DNA of 64,000 nt from assembly GCF_049846925.1 (NCBI RefSeq), contig NZ_JBNCMT010000005.1, positions 124,001-188,000 of the forward strand, read 5' to 3'. Of this stretch, positions 25,501 through 33,676 are shown piece by piece. The position numbers were made by a program, and so were the translations under genes. The stretch is from Brevibacillus_H sp049846925 (GTDB lineage Bacteria > Bacillota > Bacilli > Brevibacillales > Brevibacillaceae). The stretch's first letter is position 1; each line of letters begins with the position of its first letter. The notes under the pieces were generated by a model. It made no database searches. It was not told the origin of the DNA and worked only from the letters and a program-made list of their open reading frames with translations.

Positions 25501-28383
25501 TTATCTGTTAGAGAAAGATTCCAATTTATTACCATTAGCATCTGTAATACCAGCAGTGTTGCTGTAGTTAACTTTTGTTACTCCAGCTGCAAAACCAGTA
25601 CCAGTGATTGTTACAACTCTAGCACCACTGTAAACTGCGCGAGTTACAGTTGTAGCACCAGTCAAGGAGAATCCGTTCAAGGAAGTTGCACCAGATGCAA
25701 ATGTGTTTGGATCAAGATCTTCACTGAATGTTACAGTGATTTGTGTTGCATTGTCCACAACCACACCAGCTACGGATGGAGCTACTTTGTCAGCAACTAC
25801 AGTTCCGTCAGCAGCAGGAGAAACAACTGTGTTCGCAATTCCAGTACCGAACTCAGCTTTGATTCCTGTAGCGTTGTTGAAGTGAACTTCAATGTCATTT
25901 CCAGCACTCAACGCATCTGGGCTAAGGTTAGCGCTCAAACGAAGTGTTACTACAGAGTTGCCAGTAATAGCATCTTTACCAACAGACTCAACAGTTACAC
26001 CAGCAAGAGGTGCCAAAAGATCAGCTGCTGTACCATCAACTACGTAGATACCTTGAGCAGATGCAGAAGATAGAACTTCGTTGAAAGTCAATTTGATTTG
26101 GTTAGCAGAAGTCAATTGTGCAGAAGCTAATGTTGGAGCTGCTTCAGCTACAAGATCCATACCAGTATAAGTTTTTGTGAAGCCAGTCAAAACGTTACCA
26201 GTTGTATCTTTAACTGGACCGATAACAACTGTGTCAGTGTTATCAATAGTATCAGTAGTTGAAAGTGTGATGATCGCAGATTTTTTGTCTTCAGATACTG
26301 TGATTGTATCAGAAGCTCCAAGAGCACGTAATCCTAGACCATTTGTATTAACTTGGTAGTTTGCTTTGTTAGTGATTGAACCGTCTCCGGAAGTAGCCAT
26401 TTCTTCGTCAAATGTAACTTTAATCTTCTTAGTGTTATCGCTGAAGATTGCAGTTGCATTAGCTGTTGGGCGAATTGTATCACCTACTGCTACTGCCAAT
26501 GAAGCAGTATCAAGAACGTTTCCAGTTACGGAACGGTCTTTGATATTTTTCACTTGGAGAGTATAGTTGCCACTCAATGGGGCAGCAAATGTCAAATCTA
26601 CTGTTTTGTTATCAGCACCCAAGATTGCAGTTGCTGGGTTAACAGTTACTGCACCTTTAGTAAGTGCGTAGTTAGCTTGTGCATTTGCAGTAGCGGTTGT
26701 AACAGCTTCACTGTATACCACTTTCAATGTAGTGTTATTTACTACAGTCAAGGAAGAAACAACCGGTTTAGCTGTATCTTGAGTTACAGCCATAGTTAAT
26801 TGAACAGGAGCAAGAGCATTGTTAGAAGAATCTACGATTTTCGCTCCCAAATCACTTGTGTAACCAATGTAAAGTGGTACATTTCCAGCTGGGAATGGCT
26901 TATCAGAGAAATCTAATGTCCATTCAGTGTTATCAGCGTTTGGAGTCGCAAATAAAGGATCGTTACCAAGGTGTTGGTAAGTAGAGCTGTTATAAGAGTG
27001 ACGGAAGTATACGTTAGCTCCATTAACACCAGTTACTGGCTCGCTGAATTTCAAAGTTACAGAAGTCTCAGTTGCAGTTTTAACAGCTACTGTTGGTACA
27101 GTTGCGTCAGTTGCTGCATTGAAAGTAGCGTCAGCTTTTAACACTTCATAACCAGCGTAGTCAGAAAGGTCAGAAGCTACAGTTGGGTTAACTGTTACAG
27201 TGTGGGAACCTACAGAGAAAGGAACACCAACTGTTACATCAACATATCCGCCAACAGTGTTAGCAACTGCGTTTGTTACTACGTAGTTACCATTATCAAC
27301 TGAGAAGTTGTCTGCTACTAACAAGCCGTTAGCGTCTTTAACTGGTTCGCTCAAGAATACACGAACTACAGAAGGACCAACTTGTTGTGCTTTAACTACA
27401 GTTGGAACTGTAGCGTCTGTGAATGTTACTGACTTCGTAGTATCAGCAACTTCAGTACCTTTTGCATCTTTAACATCTTTAACAGTTACATCAAGTTTCG
27501 CTGATTGAGTTGCAGCAGCATTGAAAGTCAAGCGAACTGTTTTTTGGTCTTCTAACAATGTAGCATCTTGAACAGTAAGACCACCTGTAATTGTGTAGTT
27601 GTTTGTATCTGCAGCTGTAGTTGCATCCAAAGCGTTGTTGAATTTAACATCAGCTTGGATAAGGTTGATCGCATCTACGCTTTCAACAGTCAATGCAGCA
27701 GGTGCTTCAATTTTGAAGTCGCCTTCAGTTGCTTCGGACTCATCCTCACCGCTGATAGCTACTACTTCGTATTTCCAATCGCCTTCAGCCAAATCACCAG
27801 ATGTGAATGTGAATGCGCCTTCTTCATCCAAATCAACTTGACCTTCAGAAGCTGTGTGCTCATAAGTTTTGCCATCTTTGTCGATGAGAGTTACACGAAC
27901 ATCATCAGCGTTTTCAACAGTACCAGAGATAGTTACTACTTTACCTTCAACTTCTTCTGCTACGTCGCCAACTACTGGCCCATCAACTTCACCAGTTCCT
28001 GGAGTTACAGTTTCATCAGTGTCTTCGCCGTCTTCGCCAACTACTGTGAACTCATCAGATACATCTTCACCGAAGAAGTCAGCAACGTTGTCGTCATTGA
28101 TTTCTTCAAGAGCTGCTTCCCAGTCATCATTTTCGATGATGCCTTGCAATGTGATCGCAGTACCTTCTTCAGTAACGTATACCAATTCAGATGGCTCTAC
28201 GTTTTCAAGTTGAGCAGCGAAAGCATCGATGAAAGCATCATTGATGAAGTTTTCCATTTTGTAATATTTGTCAACATCTCCGCCAAGGTATACACCAGCA
28301 GATGGTGCAGCAAAAGCGGAAGTAGCCATGCTAGAAACAACAGCTGCGGATAAAACTGAAAGAACTACTTTCTTATTTTTCAC
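25501..28383 (-). CDS. owp: Outer wall (S-layer) protein of the Brevibacillus cell-wall operon
   Basis: A 960-residue exported protein. The N-terminus KNKKVVLSVLSAAVVSSMATSAFAAPSAGVYLGG closely resembles the outer wall protein precursors I know from Brevibacillus: a signal peptide cut after AFA, then the Y-x-GG start of the mature protein. After an acidic region (about 45-170) come roughly seven bacterial Ig-like domains, recognisable by recurring VTFSEDL / LKFSEPVTG / LTFNEVLS strands. No SLH motif is seen, so it probably binds the middle wall protein layer and not the wall itself. It starts at GTG 28383 after GGAGGGG. It is co-transcribed downstream of mwp with a hairpin between. Codon use is strongly biased, as expected for a major protein. 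Confidence 0.88.
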   Translation of the reverse strand: MKNKKVVLSVLSAAVVSSMATSAFAAPSAGVYLGGDVDKYYKMENFINDAFIDAFAAQLENVEPSELVYVTEEGTAITLQGIIENDDWEAALEEINDDNVADFFGEDVSDEFTVVGEDGEDTDETVTPGTGEVDGPVVGDVAEEVEGKVVTISGTVENADDVRVTLIDKDGKTYEHTASEGQVDLDEEGAFTFTSGDLAEGDWKYEVVAISGEDESEATEGDFKIEAPAALTVESVDAINLIQADVKFNNALDATTAADTNNYTITGGLTVQDATLLEDQKTVRLTFNAAATQSAKLDVTVKDVKDAKGTEVADTTKSVTFTDATVPTVVKAQQVGPSVVRVFLSEPVKDANGLLVADNFSVDNGNYVVTNAVANTVGGYVDVTVGVPFSVGSHTVTVNPTVASDLSDYAGYEVLKADATFNAATDATVPTVAVKTATETSVTLKFSEPVTGVNGANVYFRHSYNSSTYQHLGNDPLFATPNADNTEWTLDFSDKPFPAGNVPLYIGYTSDLGAKIVDSSNNALAPVQLTMAVTQDTAKPVVSSLTVVNNTTLKVVYSEAVTTATANAQANYALTKGAVTVNPATAILGADNKTVDLTFAAPLSGNYTLQVKNIKDRSVTGNVLDTASLAVAVGDTIRPTANATAIFSDNTKKIKVTFDEEMATSGDGSITNKANYQVNTNGLGLRALGASDTITVSEDKKSAIITLSTTDTIDNTDTVVIGPVKDTTGNVLTGFTKTYTGMDLVAEAAPTLASAQLTSANQIKLTFNEVLSSASAQGIYVVDGTAADLLAPLAGVTVESVGKDAITGNSVVTLRLSANLSPDALSAGNDIEVHFNNATGIKAEFGTGIANTVVSPAADGTVVADKVAPSVAGVVVDNATQITVTFSEDLDPNTFASGATSLNGFSLTGATTVTRAVYSGARVVTITGTGFAAGVTKVNYSNTAGITDANGNKLESFSNR

Positions 28384-28546
28384 GTACTACCCCTCCAACT
28401 AAATGATAGGAATCTTTGTCTGCAGAGATTATCTCTACATTGTGGAAAGAGAGTCTTTATTCACACAGTTGTAATTAAAGAAAATCTCTTGTTATTCTTA
28501 AAACTTACATCAAAACGGGATTGATGGGTACCTTTTTTATGTAGGC

Positions 28547-28572
28547 AATCAGAGGACAAACGCCCTCTGATT
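28547..28572 (-). promoter_or_regulatory. Hairpin between the two wall-protein genes
   Basis: Nine-base perfect arms (28547-28555 and 28564-28572) with an 8-nt loop, 56 bp after the mwp stop. No T-run follows on the minus strand, so it is not a canonical terminator; it may stabilise the mwp transcript end or act as an RNase barrier. Confidence 0.6.
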
Positions 28573-28627
28573 ACCACTATATCGAGATCCCAGATCAATC
28601 TTACTAGCTAGAAGCGAGGAGTGCTAC

Positions 28628-31600
28628 TTATTTTACTGTAACTTCTTCAGTAACTGTATCTTCACCAGCAGTTGCAGTTACTTCGAAAGTTTCTTGACCA
28701 GGTTTACCAGTAAATACAGCTTTGAAAGTATCGCCGTCCATAGTTACTGTGAGGTTATCTACATCTTCACCATCAACTGTGATTTCAGCTTCTTCGTTGC
28801 TTACTGTACCAGTGATTGTGTAACGGGAAAGTGCAGCGAATACTACTTTTTCTTCTGCAGCCAAGCCGGAAAGCTCAAGATCGTCTGGGTTTTCCCCGCC
28901 ACCTTGGCCCCATTTATCGTTTTGGCTCAAGAAGTTAGTCATGTCGTAGTTCCAATCTTCTACAGTGTCTTCATCAGTGATGTAAACAACGTAGTCGATT
29001 GCTTTACCGTCATCATCAGTGTCGATAAGAACTACATAGTCACCTTCAGATACGCCGGAGTTAGTTCCGAGGTCTGGTTGGTTGAAGTATACAGTGCTGC
29101 TTGTAGTAAAGTAGTGAAGCTCACCTTTACCATCTTTAGTTTTCATTGTGATGTCACGACCATCAACATCGTCTACAAGAGCTGTAGTGATGCTATCGAT
29201 ATCATCGGAGTTGTTAAGAGCTTTGTTGATTTCAACTTCTTCAGTTGTATCTTCTTTAGAGTTAACAACACGAACTGTGTCTTTTACGATGATTTCGTTG
29301 TCGGAGTTCACTTCGTAACGGATTGTATCGAAACGACCGAACTTAGTTCCTACAGTACCATCGAGTTTGAAGTTCTTCACAGAACCATCTTTGGTTACTA
29401 CGTTCACATAGTCATCTCCACCACGAGTAGAGAATGTGTCAACCACACCGAACTCACCTTGAGAAGCGATAGACTTGTCACCGCTGATTACATACATGTA
29501 ATCAACTTCACCGTTTTTGGTGTGAACAAGTACTTCATAATCGTCTTCTGCGATGTCTTTGAATTTCGCAACATCAAGATCTTTGTACTCGTTACGGTTT
29601 CCAGCTTTCTCAACTGCACCAGTCATATCGAATACAACTGCATCTTCAGCTACATCATAGGAATCGCCGTCGATTTCGATAACGTTATCGTCTTCATCAG
29701 CTGCTTTATCCCAGTTAGCAGCAGAGATTTTCACGAGGTCAGAAGAATCAACGAGTTCAACTTCTTTAACATCGCCATCTGCATCAAGTTCGTACTCAAC
29801 TACTACTGGCTTACCTTTAGCAACTTTGAATGCTGCAATGATTGCATCATGGTTGTCTTCAAGGTCTTTACCTTGGAATTCACCAGCGAAATCTTCAGCA
29901 TCTTTCACTTCAAGAGTAGCTTTGGAATCTTTTTCGTTGAATACAGATACGCTGTATTGATCTTTACCTTCATCATAGAAGATGTCTTTAGCAAGAACAG
30001 CAGTTACACGGCGTTCTTTGATTGTAGAAGTTGTTTCGATGTGGCGAACGCGTCCAGTTGTATCAAGGTAGATCTTAACATTGAGGCCATCGAGGTCTTC
30101 GAATTTATCTGTTTCTTCATTGCCCCATTTTTCGATTGTTTTGTTCTTGTCATCGGAGAAAGTAGTTGCACGAAGACGGTAGTTTTTGTCACCGATCTTC
30201 AAGAAGTAGTTACCTACACCATTGTTTTTACGGTAGATAACGTCATCTACTTTACCTTCTACTACTGTAGCATTAGCAACGATGATTTTGTGATCTTTGT
30301 CGCCATCTGCATAGTACATGGAGAATACGTCCATCTCTTTCAAGTCAGCCAATTTAGCTGGCAAACCGTTACGGAATACGATGAAGTCTTTGCCTTCTTC
30401 GTCACCTTTAAGATCTACATCATCACCATGAAGAACTTCGATTTTTTGTTTGTCAAGGTTGATAGACTTGATAACTTCAGAACCGTATTTCAGGTCTGCA
30501 GCTTTACCATTGTCAGCAGAACGGTCGTCAACTACTGACATGTAAGCGATATCGCCGTCATCGTTAAGAACGATTTTTACTTTGTAAGCGTCGATAGACT
30601 CATCAGAGATACCGATAGCTTTGAAAGCTTTATCCCATTGATCTGCATAACGCTTGTAGTTGTAAGTGATTTTGAAGTCTTTAGCAAAACCATAAGTTTT
30701 TTCGTTACCAAGCTTCACTTCGAAGTTGGAAAGAGTGTTCATTCCATCCAATTCTTTGTCAAGTTTGATTACTTTGTTGTTGTAGTAGAAAGTATCGAGT
30801 GTATCGTTGATAACTTCTTCATCTTCGGAATTTTCCATCCAAACTACAACATCTTCACGATCGTCTTTAACCCACACTTGTACGTGTTGGCCACCGAATT
30901 CGTTAGCGTTGATACCGTCAGCAACTTTGTAAGTGCCTTTGATACCTTTAGTTTCTTTACCGCCAAGGAAAGTAACTTCGTTAGCTTTCAAAGTTCCAAG
31001 ACCAGTTACTGGTACGTTAGAAACGAAAGGAAGCTCGTTGTCGCTGTCGTCGTTCAACCAATCCATGTCTACTACTTCAACGTTCAAGTATTCAGTCAAG
31101 AGGTTTTCGCCATCAGCTTTGTGGTATCCAACGTCACCGCTACCATACTCATCTTGTTTCATCAAATCGATGTTCAAGGAGTTGTCGAGCATCATGAAGA
31201 TGTCGCCACGAGTAGCTGGTTTGTTAGGATCGATTTTAACACCTTTGGAAATTCCAAGCTCAGCAGCTTTTGCGATGTAGTTGTTAGGCCATACACCTTT
31301 AACTGTTACATCATAACCAAGTGCACGAACGATCATAGCTACTGCTTCAGCATATGTTACGTTGTTGTTAGCACCGAAAGTGTTGTTAGGGTAACCTTTG
31401 ATCAATTCTTGACCAGCAGCTACGTTAACCCAACCAGAGAACCAGTCAGCAGATTTAACATCTGCAAAACGTTGTTCGTTTTGAGCGAGTGCTACGCCAG
31501 AAGCGAGACCACGAGCACGTACTACCAATGTAGCGAATTGTGCGCGAGTTACGTTTTTATCTACCGCGTAGTCACCATTACCCATACCTTCTACCAAACC

Positions 31601-31747
31601 AAGAGCAGCAAGGCGTTTTACTACTTTATCAAGAGCTGGATCGATTTGTGGAGCTGTTGTTGTTGCTGCTTCTTCTGCACCTACTACCATAGGAGCTACT
31701 GTCAATGCAAGTGCACTTGCTAATACGCTGTTAACAACCTTTTTCAT
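28628..31747 (-). CDS. mwp: Middle wall (S-layer) protein with N-terminal SLH domains
   Basis: A 1039-residue precursor from ATG 31747. The signal peptide MKKVVNSVLASALALTVAP...GAEE is the one I know from Brevibacillus MWP/HWP and from secretion vectors based on it. Residues about 35-200 hold SLH-type segments: VKRLAALGLVEGMGNGDYAV, NVTRAQFATLVVRARGL, FADVKSADWFSGWVNVAAG, VTYAEAVAMIVRALGY and KPATRGDIFMML. SLH domains bind pyruvylated secondary wall polymer. The remaining 800 residues are very acidic and beta-rich. RBS AGGAGGAG is 9-10 bp upstream. An in-frame TTG with its own RBS 93 bp upstream gives a longer product (separate entry). Several promoters precede it. It is the first gene of the cwp operon. 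Confidence 0.92.
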   Translation of the reverse strand: MKKVVNSVLASALALTVAPMVVGAEEAATTTAPQIDPALDKVVKRLAALGLVEGMGNGDYAVDKNVTRAQFATLVVRARGLASGVALAQNEQRFADVKSADWFSGWVNVAAGQELIKGYPNNTFGANNNVTYAEAVAMIVRALGYDVTVKGVWPNNYIAKAAELGISKGVKIDPNKPATRGDIFMMLDNSLNIDLMKQDEYGSGDVGYHKADGENLLTEYLNVEVVDMDWLNDDSDNELPFVSNVPVTGLGTLKANEVTFLGGKETKGIKGTYKVADGINANEFGGQHVQVWVKDDREDVVVWMENSEDEEVINDTLDTFYYNNKVIKLDKELDGMNTLSNFEVKLGNEKTYGFAKDFKITYNYKRYADQWDKAFKAIGISDESIDAYKVKIVLNDDGDIAYMSVVDDRSADNGKAADLKYGSEVIKSINLDKQKIEVLHGDDVDLKGDEEGKDFIVFRNGLPAKLADLKEMDVFSMYYADGDKDHKIIVANATVVEGKVDDVIYRKNNGVGNYFLKIGDKNYRLRATTFSDDKNKTIEKWGNEETDKFEDLDGLNVKIYLDTTGRVRHIETTSTIKERRVTAVLAKDIFYDEGKDQYSVSVFNEKDSKATLEVKDAEDFAGEFQGKDLEDNHDAIIAAFKVAKGKPVVVEYELDADGDVKEVELVDSSDLVKISAANWDKAADEDDNVIEIDGDSYDVAEDAVVFDMTGAVEKAGNRNEYKDLDVAKFKDIAEDDYEVLVHTKNGEVDYMYVISGDKSIASQGEFGVVDTFSTRGGDDYVNVVTKDGSVKNFKLDGTVGTKFGRFDTIRYEVNSDNEIIVKDTVRVVNSKEDTTEEVEINKALNNSDDIDSITTALVDDVDGRDITMKTKDGKGELHYFTTSSTVYFNQPDLGTNSGVSEGDYVVLIDTDDDGKAIDYVVYITDEDTVEDWNYDMTNFLSQNDKWGQGGGENPDDLELSGLAAEEKVVFAALSRYTITGTVSNEEAEITVDGEDVDNLTVTMDGDTFKAVFTGKPGQETFEVTATAGEDTVTEEVTVK

Positions 31748-31840
31748 AATCTTAGGTTCTCCTCCTCTAGTATAACTTAATTGATCTTGGGGAAAATTAT
31801 TTTTAGATGTATCTTTCTTTTTAAAGCCCGAATCCTGCAA
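31748..31840 (-). promoter_or_regulatory. Upstream in-frame TTG start of the middle wall protein
   Basis: TTG 31840 lies in frame 93 bp before ATG 31747 and has an excellent RBS (AAGGGAGGTG, 6-7 bp spacing). It adds 31 hydrophilic residues (MQDSGFKKKDTSK...PKI) ahead of the signal peptide. Two tandem starts 93 bp apart are an established property of the Brevibacillus cwp operon, and this window matches that layout. Translating the leader ORF probably clears mRNA structure at the second RBS or couples initiation; that part is inference. Confidence 0.88.
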
Positions 31841-31932
31841 GCGCGTTTCACCTCCCTTCGCAGGCTCACGGTTCTACATGTTCTGAGCAATTTCTCTACG
31901 ATTTTTGTAAATGTGTAAAATGCACAATCACT

Positions 31933-31961
31933 AGTGTACCATAGTTAGTAGACTTCGTGAA
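31933..31961 (-). promoter_or_regulatory. Proximal SigA-type promoter of the wall-protein operon
   Basis: Minus-strand TTCACG (complement 31956-31961), 17 bp, then an extended -10 TGGTACACT (hexamer complement 31933-31938). It is the promoter nearest to the first start, about 90 bp upstream of TTG 31840. Confidence 0.6.
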
Positions 31962-31996
31962 TGACTTTTTACACCATTCCCCGTATTTGTTGTGAC

Positions 31997-32023
31997 ATTC
32001 TATTAAACGCTTCAATCCGTCAA
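31997..32023 (-). promoter_or_regulatory. Additional candidate promoter of the wall-protein operon
   Basis: Minus-strand TTGACG (complement 32018-32023) and TAGAAT (complement 31997-32002) each match consensus at five positions, but the spacer is only 15 bp, so activity is uncertain. It lies inside the structured leader. Confidence 0.4.
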
Positions 32024-32025
32024 AA

Positions 32026-32093
32026 GTTGCGGTGCCTCGAAAAAAAACTTAAAAAACTTTTTCGTGAGCCGCAACCGCTTTTGTGTAGCGGTT
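32026..32093 (-). promoter_or_regulatory. Structured leader with competing hairpins
   Basis: Two stems share three bases and cannot form together: 32073-32079 pairs with 32087-32093 (7 bp), and 32026-32032 pairs with 32069-32075 (7 bp). Between the arms of the second lie T-runs of six and seven on the minus strand (complement of 32041-32057). This is the layout of an attenuator or mRNA stabiliser, placed between the two distal promoters and the start sites. The folding is seen by eye only. Confidence 0.5.
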
Positions 32094-32100
32094 TGTTGCG

Positions 32101-32157
32101 TCTCATAATTCGTATTATAGGGCGTTGTCACAAATAAGTCATTCGCAACCTTTTTCC
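32101..32157 (-). promoter_or_regulatory. Distal promoter module, copy 2 of a tandem duplication
   Basis: Minus-strand ATGACT (complement 32137-32142), 17-bp spacer, perfect TATAAT (complement 32114-32119). The surrounding 57 bp match the upstream module 32225-32281 at 47 positions with no gaps. Both have the same TTGCGAATGACT lead-in, so more than the core hexamers was duplicated. Confidence 0.75.
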
Positions 32158-32224
32158 AATTCCGATGCTTTATGCCTAGTCGCATTTTGTCGAAATTGCT
32201 AGTTGCTAGATTCTCGTGATGTGC

Positions 32225-32281
32225 GCTCACAATTTGTATTATAGGTTGCCGTCACAGATTAGTCATTCGCAACCTTTTACC
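32225..32281 (-). promoter_or_regulatory. Distal promoter module, copy 1 of a tandem duplication
   Basis: Minus-strand ATGACT (complement 32261-32266), 17-bp spacer, perfect TATAAT (complement 32238-32243), 124 bp upstream of the second copy. It begins only 13 bp after the stop of the TolC-like gene. Multiple tandem promoters are known for the Brevibacillus cwp operon. Confidence 0.75.
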
Positions 32282-32294
32282 AGTTGAGCCATTA

Positions 32295-33449
32295 TTAGTT
32301 GCCCAGCGCTGTGTCAAAATTAATGGCTGCCAAGTTGTAGTTGTGCAAAGCTTGCTGGTACTGTTTTTCCTGACCAGAGAGCTCTTCTTCGGCCGTAATT
32401 ACTTCCAAAGCAGTTGCCAAGCCATTCTCAAAGCGAAGGTTAGTCAATCGATAGTTTTCGGTTGCTGCATCATTTGCTTTTTTGTAAGCATCAATTGCCG
32501 TTTTTGCTGCTTGCAGGTTGAAGTATGCTTCTGCTACTTCGATCTCAACGGAACGTTTCTGGTCTTCTAAATTGATTTTTGCTTTCTCTACACTATTGAG
32601 AGTCATCTCACCTTGATATGTTATGACGGAAGAATACTTTTTAATCATCTCAATATTCAATTCTGCCACTTTTATTTCTTCTTCACTTTGAAAAATTTCC
32701 GGACGTTGTTTCACAGCCAATTGGCGAGCTTCATCTAATGTAAGAACATTTGCTTTTACTTGAAGGTCATCATCTGCAAGAGTCCACTTGCTATCGATGT
32801 CCACACCCAGGAACTCATTCAGTTTCATTCGATAGACTTCTACATCAGATTGTGATACTGCAAGTGCTGCTTGTGCACGAGCCAGGCCTGCCTCTGCTTG
32901 CAATACGTCAGTTTTGGCTCTTGTGCCTACATCAAATGCTGCTTTAGCCACTTTCAATTGTGTTTCAGCACGTTTGTAGCTTTGTTTCTTCAGTGTTAAC
33001 TCAGATTCTGCATGGAGCAGATCGTAATATGCTTTTTGCGCACCCAGTTTGATTTTGGATTCGGTAGATTTGAGAAACAGCTTATTCACTTTCTTAGCCG
33101 ATTCCGCTTTGGCGGTATTGACGTACTTCGCGTTTGCTGTTTCGAGGTTATCGATAAAGTCAGAAGGGATGTCTTTTACCTTTGAGCTAACCAAACGTGA
33201 ATTAAGGTCAGCAGAGCTCACGTCAATTTTGAGCGAGCGAAGTTGGCTATTGGTCTGAAGAGCCTGCTCAACTGCTTTTGCAATCGTTAGCTCTTGTGCT
33301 GGAGCTGTAGCTGGCGCAGTAGCTGCTGGTGTAACTGGAGTTGCAGGGGTTGTAGCTGGTGTTTGCGCCATTACCGCTGTAGAAGAAGCTACTATTGATG
33401 TAGCAAGAGTCAGCGCAAGTAATGTTTTGCGAGAATACGGAAAATTCAT
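32295..33449 (-). CDS. TolC-family (outer membrane efflux-like) exported protein
   Basis: About 384 residues. Signal peptide (residues 1-29, ends AVMAQ), then a Thr/Pro/Ala-rich linker (about 30-50), then two repeats of long amphipathic helices with the TolC/OEP pattern: LTIAKAVEQALQTNSQLRSLK near the start, YYDLLHAESELTLKKQSYKRAETQLKVA with GTRAKTDVLQAEAGLA, and in the second half the equivalent AEAYFNLQAAK with ENGLATALEVITAEEEL. In Gram-negatives such proteins form outer-membrane channels; a single-membrane host has no place for that. Its position upstream of the S-layer operon suggests an envelope-spanning or structural role. The start is ATG 33449 (AAAGGAG, 8 bp); a GTG 9 bp upstream overlaps the RBS. 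Confidence 0.85.
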   Translation of the reverse strand: MNFPYSRKTLLALTLATSIVASSTAVMAQTPATTPATPVTPAATAPATAPAQELTIAKAVEQALQTNSQLRSLKIDVSSADLNSRLVSSKVKDIPSDFIDNLETANAKYVNTAKAESAKKVNKLFLKSTESKIKLGAQKAYYDLLHAESELTLKKQSYKRAETQLKVAKAAFDVGTRAKTDVLQAEAGLARAQAALAVSQSDVEVYRMKLNEFLGVDIDSKWTLADDDLQVKANVLTLDEARQLAVKQRPEIFQSEEEIKVAELNIEMIKKYSSVITYQGEMTLNSVEKAKINLEDQKRSVEIEVAEAYFNLQAAKTAIDAYKKANDAATENYRLTNLRFENGLATALEVITAEEELSGQEKQYQQALHNYNLAAINFDTALGN

Positions 33450-33507
33450 ACTGTTCACTCCTTTAAAATAAGAATCTTGTTAAAAAGTAGCGTTATTGCC
33501 ACTAATC

Positions 33508-33570
33508 ACTATAACATAGCTGACGAAAAGCTTCCAATGCGGTCCTTTTCTATACATCTGTACAGACCGC
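33508..33570 (-). promoter_or_regulatory. Promoter of the TolC-like gene with adjacent inverted repeat
   Basis: Minus-strand TTGGAA (complement 33532-33537), 18 bp, then extended -10 TGTTATAGT (hexamer complement 33508-33513). A GCGGTC/GACCGC inverted repeat (33539-33544 and 33565-33570) abuts the -35 side, a possible activator site. Confidence 0.55.
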
Positions 33571-33676
33571 CGAAAACATACCTACAAGAGTATTACGTTC
33601 ATTAGACGTGTTGAATTTCAGTTCGGTTGCATCTTGTCATAAAAGTGGCTATGCTTCTATTTGAGGTGATGATCGG

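Larger units (their letters stand above)
31841..32294 (-). other. Gene-free leader and promoter region of the wall-protein operon
   Basis: This 454-bp stretch holds no credible gene. It contains two duplicated SigA-type promoters, one or two further promoter candidates and an mRNA leader with competing hairpins; each has its own entry. A 72-codon GTG-started frame (32012-32230) lacks an RBS and overlaps the promoters. Confidence 0.8.

Noticed and set aside
28694..30538. 614-codon open frame opposite the middle wall protein gene
   Set aside because: It exactly shadows a highly biased S-layer gene, has no RBS, and its composition (Cys/Phe/Val-rich) is what the complement of that codon use gives. 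The same applies to 30638-31723 and 27568-28353.
25501..31747. Treating the two wall-protein genes as adhesins or pilus proteins
   Set aside because: The signal peptides, SLH layout, gene order, dual start and promoter arrangement match the Brevibacillus cwp operon much better.
32012..32230. 72-codon frame in the wall-protein leader
   Set aside because: No RBS before its GTG, and it overlaps two promoter modules and the hairpins.
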